From contig NC_092344.1 in assembly GCF_963676685.1 (NCBI RefSeq), forward strand, positions 92,658,749 to 92,722,748: a DNA stretch of 64,000 nt, in the 5' to 3' direction. This document shows positions 1-11,646 of the stretch, in pieces. The stretch is from Mytilus edulis (lineage: Eukaryota; Mollusca; Bivalvia; Mytilida; Mytilidae). Below the pieces are notes generated by a model. The model was not told the origin of the DNA. It ran no database searches and was given only the letters and a program-made list of their open reading frames with translations. Both the position numbers and the translations under genes were made by a program. How positions within the stretch are numbered: the stretch's first letter is position 1; each line of letters starts with the position of its first letter.

Positions 1-47
1 TATTTACTTTTTTAACTATGAATATATGAATTCTTCTTTTTTTATAG

Positions 48-182
48 GTCTACTACATAGTTGATACTGTAGGACAGGCTATAGAAATAAGAAAACTGGT
101 CTCTCTCATCAGCAATAGTGTGGCAATTCTAAAATTTCAACATGCGGCCTACACAGCTAGCTCATGTGGAGAAGAGATATGA
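48..182 (+). CDS. Terminal coding exon of an unrecognised gene, copy 1 (partial)
   Basis: A pyrimidine-rich tract ends in a 3' splice site (TTTATAG, AG at 46-47). The following 135 bases are open in only one of the three frames and end in TGA at 180-182, giving 44 residues that begin VYYIVDTVGQAIE and end CGEEI. The other two frames meet stops within 15 bases, which supports a real exon entered in phase 0. A possible poly(A) signal AATAAA follows at 194-199, and another AATAAA lies at 466-471. I do not recognise the protein. The peptide is helical-looking with no signal peptide or membrane segment. Upstream exons lie outside the window. The exon is repeated without change 1,655 bases downstream. 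Confidence 0.5.
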   Translation, partial: VYYIVDTVGQAIEIRKLVSLISNSVAILKFQHAAYTASSCGEEI

Positions 183-1702
183 GACTGATTGCGAATAAAT
201 GTACACTTAGTTTAGTGCATCATGGATCTACAAAGGGAAACATATGTACCAAAAATAATAGTTTATTCATAACTAAGCCTTTTTCAGTACTGCAGTCAAC
301 AGAACAATGATAGTGACAAGAATTGAGACTATTTAATACCTCAAACAATGGGAAAATACTTCTTGAGATCAGTTGTAAGTGGTTTTATATCATGCATGAA
401 ACAATAAACTTAAGTAGTTTTAAAAACTGTTGGATAATTCATACACTGTACCAGACAACTCCCACAATAAAATTTATTAAATACGAACACAATCATTTTT
501 TTCTATTTTTTTTGCATTGAAAGCAGTTTGACGGCAAAAGACGCAAATAATGCTTTAATAAATTTGGTCTTACAAAGCCTATTAATGTTTTCTTTTGTGC
601 TGTAACCATATAAAATGCATGTATTTTTAATGGTAAATGACTATAGAACTCAATCAGATTAAAAAAATGGAAATATATTGTTTTCAATGAGTGGTTAAAG
701 GTGGCAGGTACCAGTTTTGGTGTACCAGAACATGTGTCCCACGCAGAAATTTTGTTATAGTTAAGTATTGAGGTAAGCAGTTGCATACACAGGTTGGGGA
801 TTTCTTTCACATATAGGTCCAATCTGATGTCAAAATTGTGGTCTCCTCACTTGACGGCATCCAATCAAAGTGAGGGAAAAATTCAGTTTTATGTAAACAA
901 AAATATCTTGAGATTTTGATGGTAAGGATAGGTTCGGACAAGGCTCCAATTCACTGAATATCCTTTCTCTCTTGAATTTTGGCTAAAATTCTTGTCGGTT
1001 TTTAGCAGGATTTTACAGGTGAGGATTAGATTGGTATCAGAGCATCACATTTTTTGCCTTATTTGCAATGCATTTATAAATTTTTAAATCTCCATGCTGG
1101 ACAGACACCCAAATTTAAAGGTTTTCTATATATTAACATAAGCACGCACACATCTTAGTTCCTTGAAACCATACATTTTATTTGTATATAAGCTTGAATG
1201 AATTTTCAAGAAAATAAAATCATAAATCTATGAAATTCTTAAGATTTATTGTAAAATAACTGGTTTCTACCACCTTAAGCCTAAACATGACTTTAACATA
1301 TCACAAAATGTGCCTTTTTAAGAGTTCTACAGGTGTGTGGTATTATATTTCTTTTATTCACAGTCAATGTATAGTTCTGTTTGCAATCAAATAGTTTTTA
1401 CATGGATTTTAAGAATTATCAAATATCAAGACAGATAACTCTGTATCCCAATACAAACAATGAGATTCAATTGATTAGTTTTAAAATGATTATGTCCACC
1501 AAACAATGATTTTATATCATAAATTATATAGAAATAGCAATTACAAAGAGAGAAAAAAGTAAAATAAGCCTCAGCATAGTACAAGAAAAAGCTGATTATA
1601 CTGTATATTACCTGTTATAATGATTTATTTCATATGATATGGACATTTTCTTATTTATTTACTTTTTTAACTATGAATATATGAATTCTTCTTTTTTTAT
1701 AG

Positions 1703-1837
1703 GTCTACTACATAGTTGATACTGTAGGACAGGCTATAGAAATAAGAAAACTGGTCTCTCTCATCAGCAATAGTGTGGCAATTCTAAAATTTCAACATGC
1801 GGCCTACACAGCTAGCTCATGTGGAGAAGAGATATGA
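1703..1837 (+). CDS. Terminal coding exon of an unrecognised gene, copy 2 (partial)
   Basis: This is an exact repeat of the exon at 48-182: same acceptor, same 44 codons, same TGA and the same downstream AATAAA. Because no other exon lies between the two copies, at most one of them is likely to be used by a transcript arriving from the left. They could serve as alternative last exons encoding the same C-terminus with different 3' UTRs. It could also be a duplicated fragment with no function, or an assembly artefact. The protein family is not recognised. Confidence 0.45.
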   Translation, partial: VYYIVDTVGQAIEIRKLVSLISNSVAILKFQHAAYTASSCGEEI

Positions 1838-2929
1838 GACTGATTGCGAATAAATGTACACTTAGTTTAGTGCATCATGGATCTACAAAGGGAAACATAT
1901 GTACCAAAAATAATAGTTTATTCATAACTAAGCCTTTTTCAGTACTGCAGTCAACAGAACAATGATAGTGACAAGAATTGAGACTATTTAATACCTCAAA
2001 CAATGGGAAAATACTTCTTGAGATCAGTTGTAAGTGGTTTTATATCATGCATGAAACAATAAACTTAAGTAGTTTTAAAAACTGTTGGATAATTCATACA
2101 CTGTACCAGACAACTCCCACAATAAAATTTATTAAATACGAACACAATCATTTTTTTCTATTTTTTTTGCATTGAAAGCAGTTTGACGGCAAAAGACGCA
2201 AATAATGCTTTAATAAATTTGGTCTTACAAAGCCTATTAATGTTTTCTTTTGTGCTGTAACCATATAAAATGCATGTATTTTTAATGGTAAATGACTATA
2301 GAACTCAATCAGATTAAAAAAATGGAAATATATTGTTTTCAATGAGTGGTTAAAGGTGGCAGGTACCAGTTTTGGTGTACCAGAACATGTGTCCCACGCA
2401 GAAATTTTGTTATAGTTAAGTATTGAGGTAAGCAGTTGCATACACAGGTTGGGGATTTCTTTCACATATAGGTCCAATCTGATGTCAAAATTGTGGTCTC
2501 CTCACTTGACGGCATCCAATCAAAGTGAGGGAAAAATTCAGTTTTATGTAAACAAAAATATCTTGAGATTTTGATGGTAAGGATAGGTTCGGACAAGGCT
2601 CCAATTCACTGAATATCCTTTCTCTCTTGAATTTTGGCTAAAATTCTTGTCGGTTTTTAGCAGGATTTTACAGGTGAGGATTAGATTGGTATCAGAGCAT
2701 CACATTTTTTGCCTTATTTGCAATGCATTTATAAATTTTTAAATCTCCATGCTGGACAGACACCCAAATTTAAAGGTTTTCTATATATTAACATAAGCAC
2801 GCACACATCTTAGTTCCTTGAAACCATACATTTTATTTGTATATAAGCTTGAATGAATTTTCAAGAAAATAAAATCATAAATCTATGAAATTCTTAAGAT
2901 TTATTGTAAAATAACTGGTTTCTGCCACC

Positions 2930-4245
2930 ACAGCTGTCTACACAGTCTAATACGTTTCAGCCATTCATTTCATTGCCTCTGTGTTAGTTTGACAAGGTGT
3001 TACTTATATATCAATCTGAAAAAAAATAAACTGACAAAGGAACAAAGTCTGGGGTTTGTATACGTTAAATTCCGAAATTAATGTCACGGCCATTGACAGT
3101 TTGATGCTTTAGCCGACACAGTTTCATCGATATTAGTGATAACATGATAATGATAATGCTGTAAATAAAACAAAAAAACACAAACAAAATACAACACACA
3201 TAAATCAGACAATGTCTTCTTATTATAGGAATCAACGGTAAAATTCAAGGTTAGACTGACCTGACTTTATTATGACACATCACCATTCCATAGATCTGCA
3301 TACTAAGTTTGGTCAACATAATGTCTATGAAACAAACGTTATGCAATGAACACAAATAAGACAAGGTTTTAAAAACATAGGGGCCAAAAGTCAGAGTGGT
3401 CTGAATTTAATATAAGATACATCCAATGTCCATGATGCATCTTCATACCAAGTTAAGTGAACCAAAAGATATGAGCCGGAAACGAACTGGATAAATATTT
3501 ACCATTATAGTGGTCCAAGGTTAGTCAAGGTCAGAGTGAATTGACATTGGTTTATGACTAACCCCTGTCTGTGATGCAACTGCATACCAGGCATGGTTAA
3601 CCTAAGTTTTACTGTATAAAAGTAGATAAGAAGCAAAACGGATGGACAGACTGACAGACAGACGGACATATGGATTTTTATATACCACCGAACTTTGTAT
3701 ACAGGGTTTATAGGAAACCAAGAGGAGGTCAAAATTAGGAAATTTACGATGACCGACTAGAACACCGAACATCCTTAAAAATTGTAAAAGCAACCATTTG
3801 ATATTAGAAATGTACAGTACATATGCCACAATTGACGATTTCTTAACTGGAGGGAATCCAAATGACTGTTTATATTGTTTTTAAAGATTGTATGGACTCT
3901 AGGGTAACCAAAAGTGCATGCCATTTTGATACTATTTTGGGTGAAAATGGTGTAAAAATAATTGCTTTTTTTTGTAGAATCAAATGCTTCACGTACGTTA
4001 CTTTATGAATTGTCTATTTTTATTTAAATGTTTTGGTTCCCATGGAATGTATGTAACAGCTGAATTTTAGGCTTCAAATAAAACTCAAGTCGCTTTGGTA
4101 GGGTTGAGGATAGTTATTTATCAGATATGTAAAACATCCAGTCCTTTTCAGTAATGGGAACTGAATAACATATATGTTAAAGCCTATAGTGAGTCTGCTA
4201 TATTATCTTGCAGTTAAGCAATAATCCTTTCCATATAGTGTACTT
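2930..4245. other. Intergenic stretch with degenerate ~130-bp tandem units
   Basis: No gene is seen. Between about 3235 and 3665 three degenerate units recur. Each contains a 'caaggttag/aaagtcagag' opening, a 'gatgca(t/a)ct(t/g)cataccaag'-type middle and a tail resembling 'aacgaactggataa'. The last unit ends in a GACAGACAGACGGAC-type simple repeat at about 3650-3668. ORFs of 75 residues on the minus strand here are translations of the repeat and show no domain. Confidence 0.5.
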
Positions 4246-4249
4246 TGTG

Positions 4250-5785
4250 CTTCAAAAAGGTAATATGCTTTTCACTGCCTATTCGAGAGAGTATATACGT
4301 CTACAAAGTGTTTCAGTCATTTGATTAAAACGTCTATTAATTTCAAATAATATATATCGAATTTCTTCTTATGCATTTTGCTGTCCATTTACTGAGTACA
4401 TTTGTATTACATTATTATAAATCTTTTCTTTGCATGAATCGGTGAGTTTTGAAGTTTTCATCTTCTATATTATAATTGTTTCGGTCAATTTGATCATTTT
4501 ATTCTAGATAAAAATCTAGTATTCGTGCATAAAATTCTTCCTTGTTGTGCTCTGACCAATCTGCATGTGTGGAAATTTGATCAGCATATCTAATGTGTTT
4601 GTCATTTGAAATGTAGTATTTTTTTCTAGTTTTATACAGATAAAAGAATCCGGACCGTGTTCAAATTGTCTTTCGTGGGCCAAGAGAACTTCAAATTGGC
4701 ACCCCTTACTCTCTGCAAAATTCTCTGAAAGGTTAAGTACTATTTTTCAACTGTTCTTCCTATTTTCTACAATATTGTCTATCATTATTCCTCCATATTG
4801 AAAGTCCCTATCATGCATACATAATTTATATCCATGTTGTTTTTCAAGAAACGCTGAAAGACTATTATACAACCAGTTCTTATCTGGTTCGCTATAAATA
4901 ACATAACCATCAAATACAAGTGGTGGTCCTGTATTTTTTTTAAATTTACAAAAACTTAGGGATATCGAAATACGAATCAAATATCGAATACAGTATATGG
5001 ATTAATATGCAATAAAAGCAAAAACATATCCAAATAAAATAGTTATTATAATTGTGTAGGCTATAATTTCGAATTGTTGTTTGCATTCAACATCATCAAC
5101 CGAATTATTAGCAATGCCTTTCGGATCTGTACACATAGTGTATGCTTCAGGATAATTTTAATTGTCACATTATTAAATGTTTGTTCTTAAAAAAACCGAA
5201 AGACTATCACAAGTACAGAATATGCTATTGTTTGAAATATTTAATTTTACCGTCTAGAAAAATTAAATTGTTGCTGAGGTTGATATCTTTAAGATACTTA
5301 GGATATCTAAAGTGACTCCAGTTTAAATAGTTCATTTCGTTGTTGCTTAGATATAGATCGAGTTTCTAAGTACGGAAGCATGTGAAAGATATGATGAGGC
5401 ATACTTTTCCATTCTTAATTCTGTAAAGTCGACTTTGTTATATTTGACAACAATTGGAAAATTATTATGGATGCCATAGGTCTAAACTTTTGATCGGAAT
5501 ATGATAGGTCAAGACTCCTTAGTCGATGAAGTCCTCTAAATATTCTTATATCTGATCTAAACGGTTTATTCTGTAACATTAGATGCTCGATGATATTCGG
5601 AACCAGGGGTTTGTCTCAATGATTAGAACAAATCAACTGGTAGTGGTCACTGAAGCATACTATTTAAGAATATTCAGAATAAATAGTACTAGTACAAAAA
5701 TCAGCAGTGGTCGCATGTGATAGCATAAGAAAGGAACAACACCAGAATATGATAAATTTTACATTCAGTCGATGTCTGATTCAAT
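4250..5785 (-). pseudogene. Toll-like receptor fossil (psi-TLR-0)
   Basis: The minus strand is homologous along its length to the intact TLR at 11.6-14.0 kb but is shortened to about 1.5 kb and broken. The best preserved part is the start of the TIR domain (4747-4980), with FDGYVIYSEPDKNW and HDRDFQYGG. Just after it an in-frame TGA follows RKNS, and the normally conserved WC pair of the next helix reads GC. Further toward 4250 the coiled-coil tail region is still recognisable. Upstream, only scraps of leucine-rich repeats remain (about 5240-5640), and the initiator ATG equivalent is lost near 5755. The 3' splice site in front of the coding exon (AG at 5787-5786) is kept, so this is a decayed segmental copy, not a reverse-transcribed one. 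Confidence 0.85.
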
Positions 5786-5809
5786 CTGAAAACGAGAAAG
5801 AAACAAATA

Positions 5810-6345
5810 TTATGATTCAAGAATCAAGATTCAATAGTTTATTAAAGTCTCACCACATACAACATGATTAAAACAAGTTACAATTATAAAACTAATTATA
5901 CAGTAAACACAGTTAAAACAATTAAATACATGTATGTGCCATTCTTAAAAGAATTATGAGAGACTATTAAAATACAAATAATACTTATTCATTTTATAAA
6001 ATACTACAAATACAGTAGTTAATGATATAAAATACTGTTTCTCCTTGTTTAAATGTTATTGCAGGTTTTGGCAACAATATTACAAATATTGGTATTTTTA
6101 AACATATATGTAAATTTTTCTTCATCAGACAAGTTTAAAAACATATCATTATGACACAATATATCAATAAAAAGAGCATGTCTTAGATCTTCATACAAGG
6201 GACAATTTAAAAGTACATGTTTTTCATCCTCTAAAATATTGCAGTTAAAACAGACTCTTTCGTCTAGATTTTAAGAGATTAAGAACAGCCTGCTCTGAAT
6301 ATCTCAACCACATTGAATAACCAAGTTTGTTTATTTGCAGTGGTT
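5810..6345 (-). mobile_element. 3' end of a non-LTR retrotransposon (relic)
   Basis: On the minus strand, 6265-6049 encodes a cysteine/histidine module beginning DERVCFNCNILEDEKHVLLN and continuing CPLYEDLR, ending at TAA 6051-6049. This C-x2-C...H...C-P-x-Y arrangement is typical of the C-terminus of animal non-LTR retrotransposon polyproteins. A frameshift near 6265 separates it from upstream codons reading YSEQAVLNLLKS. The low-coordinate end (about 5810-5860) is AT-rich and looks like the element's 3' UTR. No reverse transcriptase core remains, so it is a 5'-truncated insertion. It sits inside the former intron of psi-TLR-0. Confidence 0.7.
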
Positions 6346-6785
6346 AAGTTTTCCTTTTTATCAATTGTATTATCATTTTTATTATTTGCAAATGTGCAAT
6401 GAACAGTTGTCCCTTAATAGGATCCTTCTGGTGGACTTCTGCTTTTAGTTTAAACAGTATTCATTAATGAAAAATTACAACAGTAAAGTAGTACAATATT
6501 ACATAAATAAAAATATGGGATTTAAAAACAAGTTTCGAAAAACTTTTATAAATCCGTCTTATGTTATAAGATAGAATATCGACTATACATGCTCAACCTC
6601 GTAGTATCTATAGTGCTTGTTTCAGTTCTTCGTATGCCTTGGAATTTTCCTTCGTCATTAGGATAATGCAATTCTTTGTGTTAAGTTTACATAGTTTGAG
6701 TATTTTTAAAGACGTCAATTCGTACATTCAGTTTATATGATCAATGATATGTAAAGCATGTCAGTCATCCCACGAAATTTACTGA

Positions 6786-7272
6786 TACACAGGCAAAATT
6801 TGCTAACATAAATTTCACATCAATCTCACGTGAAATTCACATGAAAAATTTCACGTAAGATTCACCTCAATCGAGCTTATACATGAAACTCACGTGAAAA
6901 TTTTCATGTGAATTTCATGTGAATTGAGATGCACATGAATCTGATGTGAAATTTTTCACATGAATTTCACGTGAAATTTACAACAAAAAAATTTGATATT
7001 TTTCATGATTTTAATTGAATTTAAAAATTTAGATGTTATTCGAATTACTCTATTTTAAAAATTCATGTCAATTTCACATGAAAAATTTTACGTGATTTTC
7101 ATGTGAAATTCACATGAGTTTCACACAAGAATCACATGAAACTCACAAAAAATTGTTTTCACGTGAGTTTCACGTATAAGCTCGTTTGAGGTGAAATTGA
7201 TGTGAATTTCAAGTGAGATTCACATGAATTTAAATTCACGTGAAATTGATGTGAGTGAAATTTGCCTGTGTA
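6786..7272. mobile_element. Foldback MITE with CACAGGCAAA termini and TA target duplication
   Basis: The sequence starts TA-CACAGGCAAAATTTG and ends with its inverse, CAAATTTGCCTGTG-TA-like, giving about 15-bp terminal inverted repeats from 6788 to 7270. A TA dinucleotide on each side is the probable target-site duplication. The 483-bp interior is filled with variants of TTTCACGTGAAATTCACATGA in both orientations, so the whole element can fold back on itself. No coding capacity is seen. TA duplications are usual for Tc1/mariner and some PIF-type elements; the superfamily is not established. Confidence 0.75.
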
Positions 7273-7699
7273 TAATAAAACCAGCGATACAAACTAACAC
7301 TTTATAACATGCATCAGTACTTTACAGAAATATCTCCCAACTCTGTTTTTAGACTGGTGTCAACCTATTGTAAAATCTTTAAAGCATCGATCTAGAAGTT
7401 TTTAATCACTTAGATCATAGACATTATATAACAAGAGATTGGCAATTATGCAAAACATCATGATTTCATGTTGTCCTTGTGATTGTTCTCATAATGACTA
7501 AGTACGATTTAAAATCTTTCAAAAAAAAAAAAAAAAACTACTTTCAGTATGCATTGAACAAATAATTTAGTTTCCCGTATTTTATAAGATCATGAATTTG
7601 CATATTTTTTTAATGATATCCGGGAAAATTCTCCAATGAGAAAGAAATGAAGAAAATAAATGCGACTGTACATGTAAAAGTAGTTTATGACATTTCATT

Positions 7700-7910
7700 T
7701 GATTGTATGGCTATAAAACAGTGCTGCCAGTCTCCTGAAAGATTTCCTTTGATTAATAAATGTAAAATGGTGGTGGGGCTTACCGGCCTTTAATGAGATA
7801 CTGTTAATCTTATAAATACTGACCACATGGCTTAATAGATACTTCCCGTTGGAATGATTATATACTTCCTGATTATACATATTTAAATTAATTTCAAATA
7901 TAAATATTGT
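7700..7910 (-). promoter_or_regulatory. Decayed TLR first exon and promoter region (psi-TLR-0 unit)
   Basis: Sequence here matches the non-coding first-exon regions of the other two TLR units. Shared features on the minus strand are CAGGAAGTA-like, AGTATTTATAAGATTAACAG and a possible donor GTAAGC (7783-7778) with the exon ending at 7784. The distance to the coding-exon acceptor at 5787 is about 2.0 kb. That is about 0.9 kb longer than in the other units, about what the LINE relic and the foldback MITE in between would add. The assignment rests on three-way similarity only. Confidence 0.5.
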
Positions 7911-7955
7911 TTAATAAAGGATAACGTTGCGCTTAACTGGACACGAGAGCTAGCT

Positions 7956-8200
7956 TCATTGATTGATTGATTGTTGTTTGCTTAATTTTCAGTTGCAAAT
8001 AGTCCATGCATGTTCAGGATGGTAACACATGAACAACTAATGTAATAGGTGCAACATGGATCGACCAGGATGAGTGGCGGGAGACTTTAACTGCCACAGG
8101 TAAATCAGATAGGGTTAGAAATAAAGCCACCTGCTGACCATAAAAGAGTCGTTTCAAGGGTTTTTTGCGTGATCCTTAAAAAAATAACTCTGCGACTCTG
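7956..8200 (+). repeat. SINE-like repeat, 5' portion
   Basis: The stretch begins with a GATT-rich run (attgattgattgattg) and continues through a 'cttaattttcagttgcaaatagtccatgcatgttcagg' segment, with 'cgaccaggatgagtggcgggagactttaactgcc' following. I recall this as the start of a very common bivalve dispersed repeat whose other end is tRNA-like. Related, more degraded copies lie at 14695-15000 and 22130-22430. The tRNA-like end is not recognisable in this copy. Confidence 0.4.
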
Positions 8201-9480
8201 TAGTCACTTCTGTCCGGGTTAGCAATTACTTCACTTACCTGGAGTATGACCTCTTTTAATTCTTCAAATCCATCTCTTGACCACCGCTCTTCATTTTCTA
8301 TGCTGTCTTGCATATTTATGTTTGTTGTGCACGAATCGCCATGTTTATCTACTTTAATAGCATGATTTCACTTGTCTGGACAAGGGTTTTGATTTCGGTA
8401 AACTGTTTTTATTGCTATGTTTGTAAGTCTTACTTTCAGCTACAGTATTTGCACACTGGGATGCTAGCTGAAACGTGGTCTTCTCAATGTAAGACTATAT
8501 AGGATTATTATATACACGGACAGCTTCAATGTTAAATACATGAGAGTACTCCCCGCGTACTTATTAAATCCTTTCGATTCTTTACCTTTGTCGATTCTAA
8601 TCTCTCATGTTTTCTGAAGAAGACCAAAGTGAGGGAAAGGTTAAACAGAAATTAAGTATAAGTTTGAACTCTAAGAAGTCCGAGACATTCAAATGTTGAA
8701 AATATGCCGTACAGTCCGATAGTTATCAAAGATACCAGGATTATAATTTAGTACGGCAGACGCGCGTTTCGTCTACGTCGCCTATGATTTGACGTTTTGT
8801 AACAAAACAGTAGTGCAAAGGAACTTTCCATCCTAGGATATATATTAAATTACGCAGCTTCATAGAAAAAGTGGCACAGTTTAAGACGTAATAGGGGTTC
8901 ATATGGGAAAGTCATTGTCTATATGGACAGGTCCTCAATGGTTATATAGCTGATCCATTGTTTATGTTATTTTACATTCTTGGCTTTCAAATATTCGACT
9001 TTGAGCGTTACCGATGAGGGTTAATCCATAAAAGTGCTTCGCACACATGGACATTTCTAATTAGAGGTTTAGCGCTACAAAACCAGGTTAAATCCACCAT
9101 TTTTTACATTTGAAAATGTCTGTACCAAGTCAAGAATATGACAGTTGTTGTCCATTCGTTTTTGATGTGTTTTGTCATTTGATTTTGCAATGTGATTAGG
9201 GACTTTCCGATTTGATTTTCCTCTGAGTTTAGTATTTTTGTGATTTTACTTTTTTTATAACGTGTTGCTTTCATTTTCTACATATCAAAAGTGCAACCTA
9301 TAACACATGAATTATGTACCAGTCACCAATGATGTTGTTTAAGAAATGTTGAGGTTTTATATTTTCTATTGCCTACTATATAAAGTTTCGTAATTATTTT
9401 TAATTGGAAGTATTATCTTACGCAGTCTTTTTTTCAGTCGCTGCACACGTTTTACTCAACATATAATTTAATAAACATAA
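8200..9480. other. Intergenic repeats; no gene seen
   Basis: At 8711-8785 lies a short segment (ggattataatttagtacggc then gacgcgcgtttcgtctac) that I recall as frequent in mussel genomes. A related inverse-looking part (ttgagcgttaccgatgaggg) is at about 9000-9020. At 9070-9265 is a copy of the sequence that follows the Penelope-like relics near 25.7 and 63.9 kb ('gtaccaagtcaagaatatgacagttgttgt' and 'gggactttccg...cctctgagtttagtatttttgtgattttac'), so it is probably a truncated 3' end of that element. The rest shows nothing. Confidence 0.45.
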
Positions 9481-9485
9481 AAGTA

Positions 9486-9795
9486 AGAAGATGCGACATG
9501 ATTTCCAATGAGACAATTCTTCACACGGGACTTAATAATACAGAAGTTAACAACTATAGGTAATCGTACGACCTTGAAGTATAAGCAAAGCTCATACATC
9601 ACAGTCAGCTATAAAGCGGCCCGAAAGGACAAATGTAAAACGATTCAAATGAGAAAACTAACGGCCTGATCTTCGTACAACATAATGAACGAAAAACAAA
9701 TATGATACAATAAAAAGGTAGAATCACAAAAATACAGAACTCCGAGGAAAATTAAAAGCGACAACCACTGAATTACAGGCTCCTGAAAGTTTAAA
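9486..9795 (+). repeat. Dispersed repeat family A, full-looking copy
   Basis: This copy runs from 'gaagatgcgacatgatttccaatgagacaa' to 'cgacaaccactgaattacaggctcctga'. Other copies in the window are at 46605-46870 and 54217-54465 (same orientation) and 28925-29118, 37985-38130 and 39945-40095 (opposite). A fragment is at about 23690-23750. There is no terminal inverted repeat and no clear ORF. I recall it as abundant in mussel genomes; its class is unknown to me. Confidence 0.7.
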
Positions 9796-9949
9796 ATTTA
9801 CATAGGTAAAAGTGTTATAAATCGGGGGATTATTAACTAAATGTTACCTTCAACTATGAGTGTTTTAGACCAAAGGTAGATAATCTTGAGTTTACCAGAT
9901 AGACAATTAAGAGAGAAAATGGTTTATTTTTATTTCAAAGCTAATGCAT

Positions 9950-10025
9950 TTTTTTAACTCTCATCTTGTCTGTTCTTCGGTCAGGTTGTTGTCTCTTTGA
10001 CATATTCCCCATTTCCATTCTTAAT
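9950..10025 (-). repeat. Dispersed repeat family B, short copy
   Basis: On the minus strand it reads 'agaatggaaatggggaatatgtcaaagagacaacaacctgacc'. The same text opens the longer copy at 28286-28425 and matches, inverted, 34620-34870. These three shared segments define the family; only its end is present here. Confidence 0.6.
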
Positions 10026-10360
10026 TTTATAATAATTATACAAATATAATTTTAATTTAAAGTATATACGTTTAAATTTTACTTATTTAGTAACCTAAAG
10101 ATTAACATTTTGAAACCTTATGTTTGTTCGTATTTTACACATATTTTAACTATAGAGACACGACGATACTATACTTTACTTTTTGACAGAATAGATATGT
10201 TATGCACATAATGTGATACAAATTCCATTTTATATTCGAATAGAATTAAGTTATCATAAGAACATATATATATATATATCAAACAATACATATTGAGACA
10301 CCCGTCAATCAATAAATTGATACACTAGTTATTTGTACAAAATAATTACAAGTAGACTAT

Positions 10361-10620
10361 TTACCGGATTTGTTATCACATAAGCAACACGACGCGTGCC
10401 ACATGTGGAGCAGGATCTGCTTACCCTTCCGGAGCACCTGAGATCACCCCTAGTTTTTGATGGGGTTCGTGTTGTTTATTTTTTAGTTTTCTATGTTGTG
10501 TCATGTGTACTATTGTTTGTCTGTTTGTCTTTTTCATTTTTAGCCAAGGCGTTGTCAGTTTATTTTCAACTTATGAGTTGGACTGTCCCTCTGGTGTCTT
10601 TCGTCCCTCTTTTACATATA
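10361..10620 (+). repeat. Dispersed repeat family C
   Basis: The repeat runs from 'ttaccggatttgttatcaca' through 'ccacatgtggagcagg', 'ccttccggagcacctgagat' and 'ttttctatgttgtgtcatgt' to 'ctggtgtctttcgtccctct'. Other copies are at 14278-14530 (+), 53404-53655 (-) and 58270-58470 (-), with end fragments at about 17170-17225 and 24222-24290. In one frame each copy yields a hydrophobic peptide containing LVFYVVSCVLLFVCLSF or a variant. The peptide is a by-product of the repeat, not a supported gene. Confidence 0.75.
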
Positions 10621-10739
10621 TGAAACATCTGAATCTGTAATGTTTATGAGCTGAACAAAACATCTCAATATCATATTTCATTTCAATATACAATATTTAA
10701 CAGCTATGACTACATGTGCTATCCGTGATAATGTTAAAA

Positions 10740-11580
10740 CAATGCAGATAAAAACGACCACAAAGCTTTATATTTATAGATTATCGTTGGTTATCTCAAC
10801 AAGATTGATTTTCTCGCTTGAGTCGGTTACGGCAAAAGCGAGAAAGGCAATCGAGTTGAGATGACCAATGATCATTTGTTTATCGCATTTTTACCTATGA
10901 CGATGTTGTCAATTGCATGTAAATTTCCTTAGCAACGCCACGTGGCTCATTAGTTTCTAGCAATAATTTTCCATCTCATAGCATGATATGAAAATTATCG
11001 CAAAAAAAGATCAAAGGAAAAATGCACAAAATAGCGATAAAGCTCTTTATTCCTTGTTTGTAGCATAAACTGTAATAAAAAGAATTGAGTTCTTCTCTTT
11101 ATAATTTTGAAGGGTTGTAAAAGAGTTGATCATGTACATACTTTTAGTATGGTTAGGTCAAAATTTTGTAATCTCAATAAAAGGTATTCAATTCTTAATC
11201 AAAGAACTAAAAAACCTTGACAAACATTCAAAATTGACTGAGATACTACGCGTATACAATTATGCGAATAATTTTGAACAATTACACGTATGTCGCACGT
11301 ATTATTTTGGTTAGAAAATACTGTTGGTCACATATACATCAAAATATTATTTAACAATCTGCGATGTGATAAATTCATTATGGATTATGAAAATGCTATG
11401 ATATCATTATCATTTCTGTTCTGGCCTTATTGTTGGCCCGAAGCTTGACGTATTGGCCTGAAGCGAAACTAAATAGTCCAAACTAAATATAATCAAGTTC
11501 GTTAAACACTGGCCATTTTACGGACATTACCTTTTGAGCTGTTAGTTTTGTCCTAATATAAAACTATCAAAATTACATTA
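10740..11580. other. Intergenic; imperfect hairpin near 10795-10875
   Basis: A segment with inverted halves (ttctcgctt...aagcgagaa, and ttatctcaac...gttgagatgac flanking it) suggests a small foldback repeat of about 80 bp. Beyond it, to the end of the TLR transcript near 11580, I see no feature; the 62-residue ORF at 11126-11314 has no recognisable content. Confidence 0.4.
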
Positions 11581-11646
11581 ATTACATTATTTAGAAGTAC
11601 TTTGAGAATATATAATAGAATCTTGCAGTGAAGTGAGATTTGTTTC

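Larger units (their letters stand above)
1..2929. repeat. 1,655-bp direct tandem duplication
   Basis: Bases 1-1274 recur at 1656-2929 with one difference noticed (A at 1269 versus G at 2924). The copies diverge abruptly at 1275/2930. Bases 1275-1655 occur once in the window and form the rest of unit 1. Each unit carries the acceptor, the small terminal exon and about 1.1 kb of 3' UTR or downstream DNA. Apparent ORFs in the repeated UTR (65 and 109 residues) are identical between copies simply because the DNA is; I see no domain in them. The near-identity implies either a very recent duplication or a collapsed or expanded haplotype in assembly. Confidence 0.9.

Noticed and set aside
493-822. 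109-residue minus-strand ORF, repeated at 2148-2477
   Set aside because: Identical in both copies only because the DNA is a near-exact duplication; lies antisense in the 3' UTR region and shows no domain.
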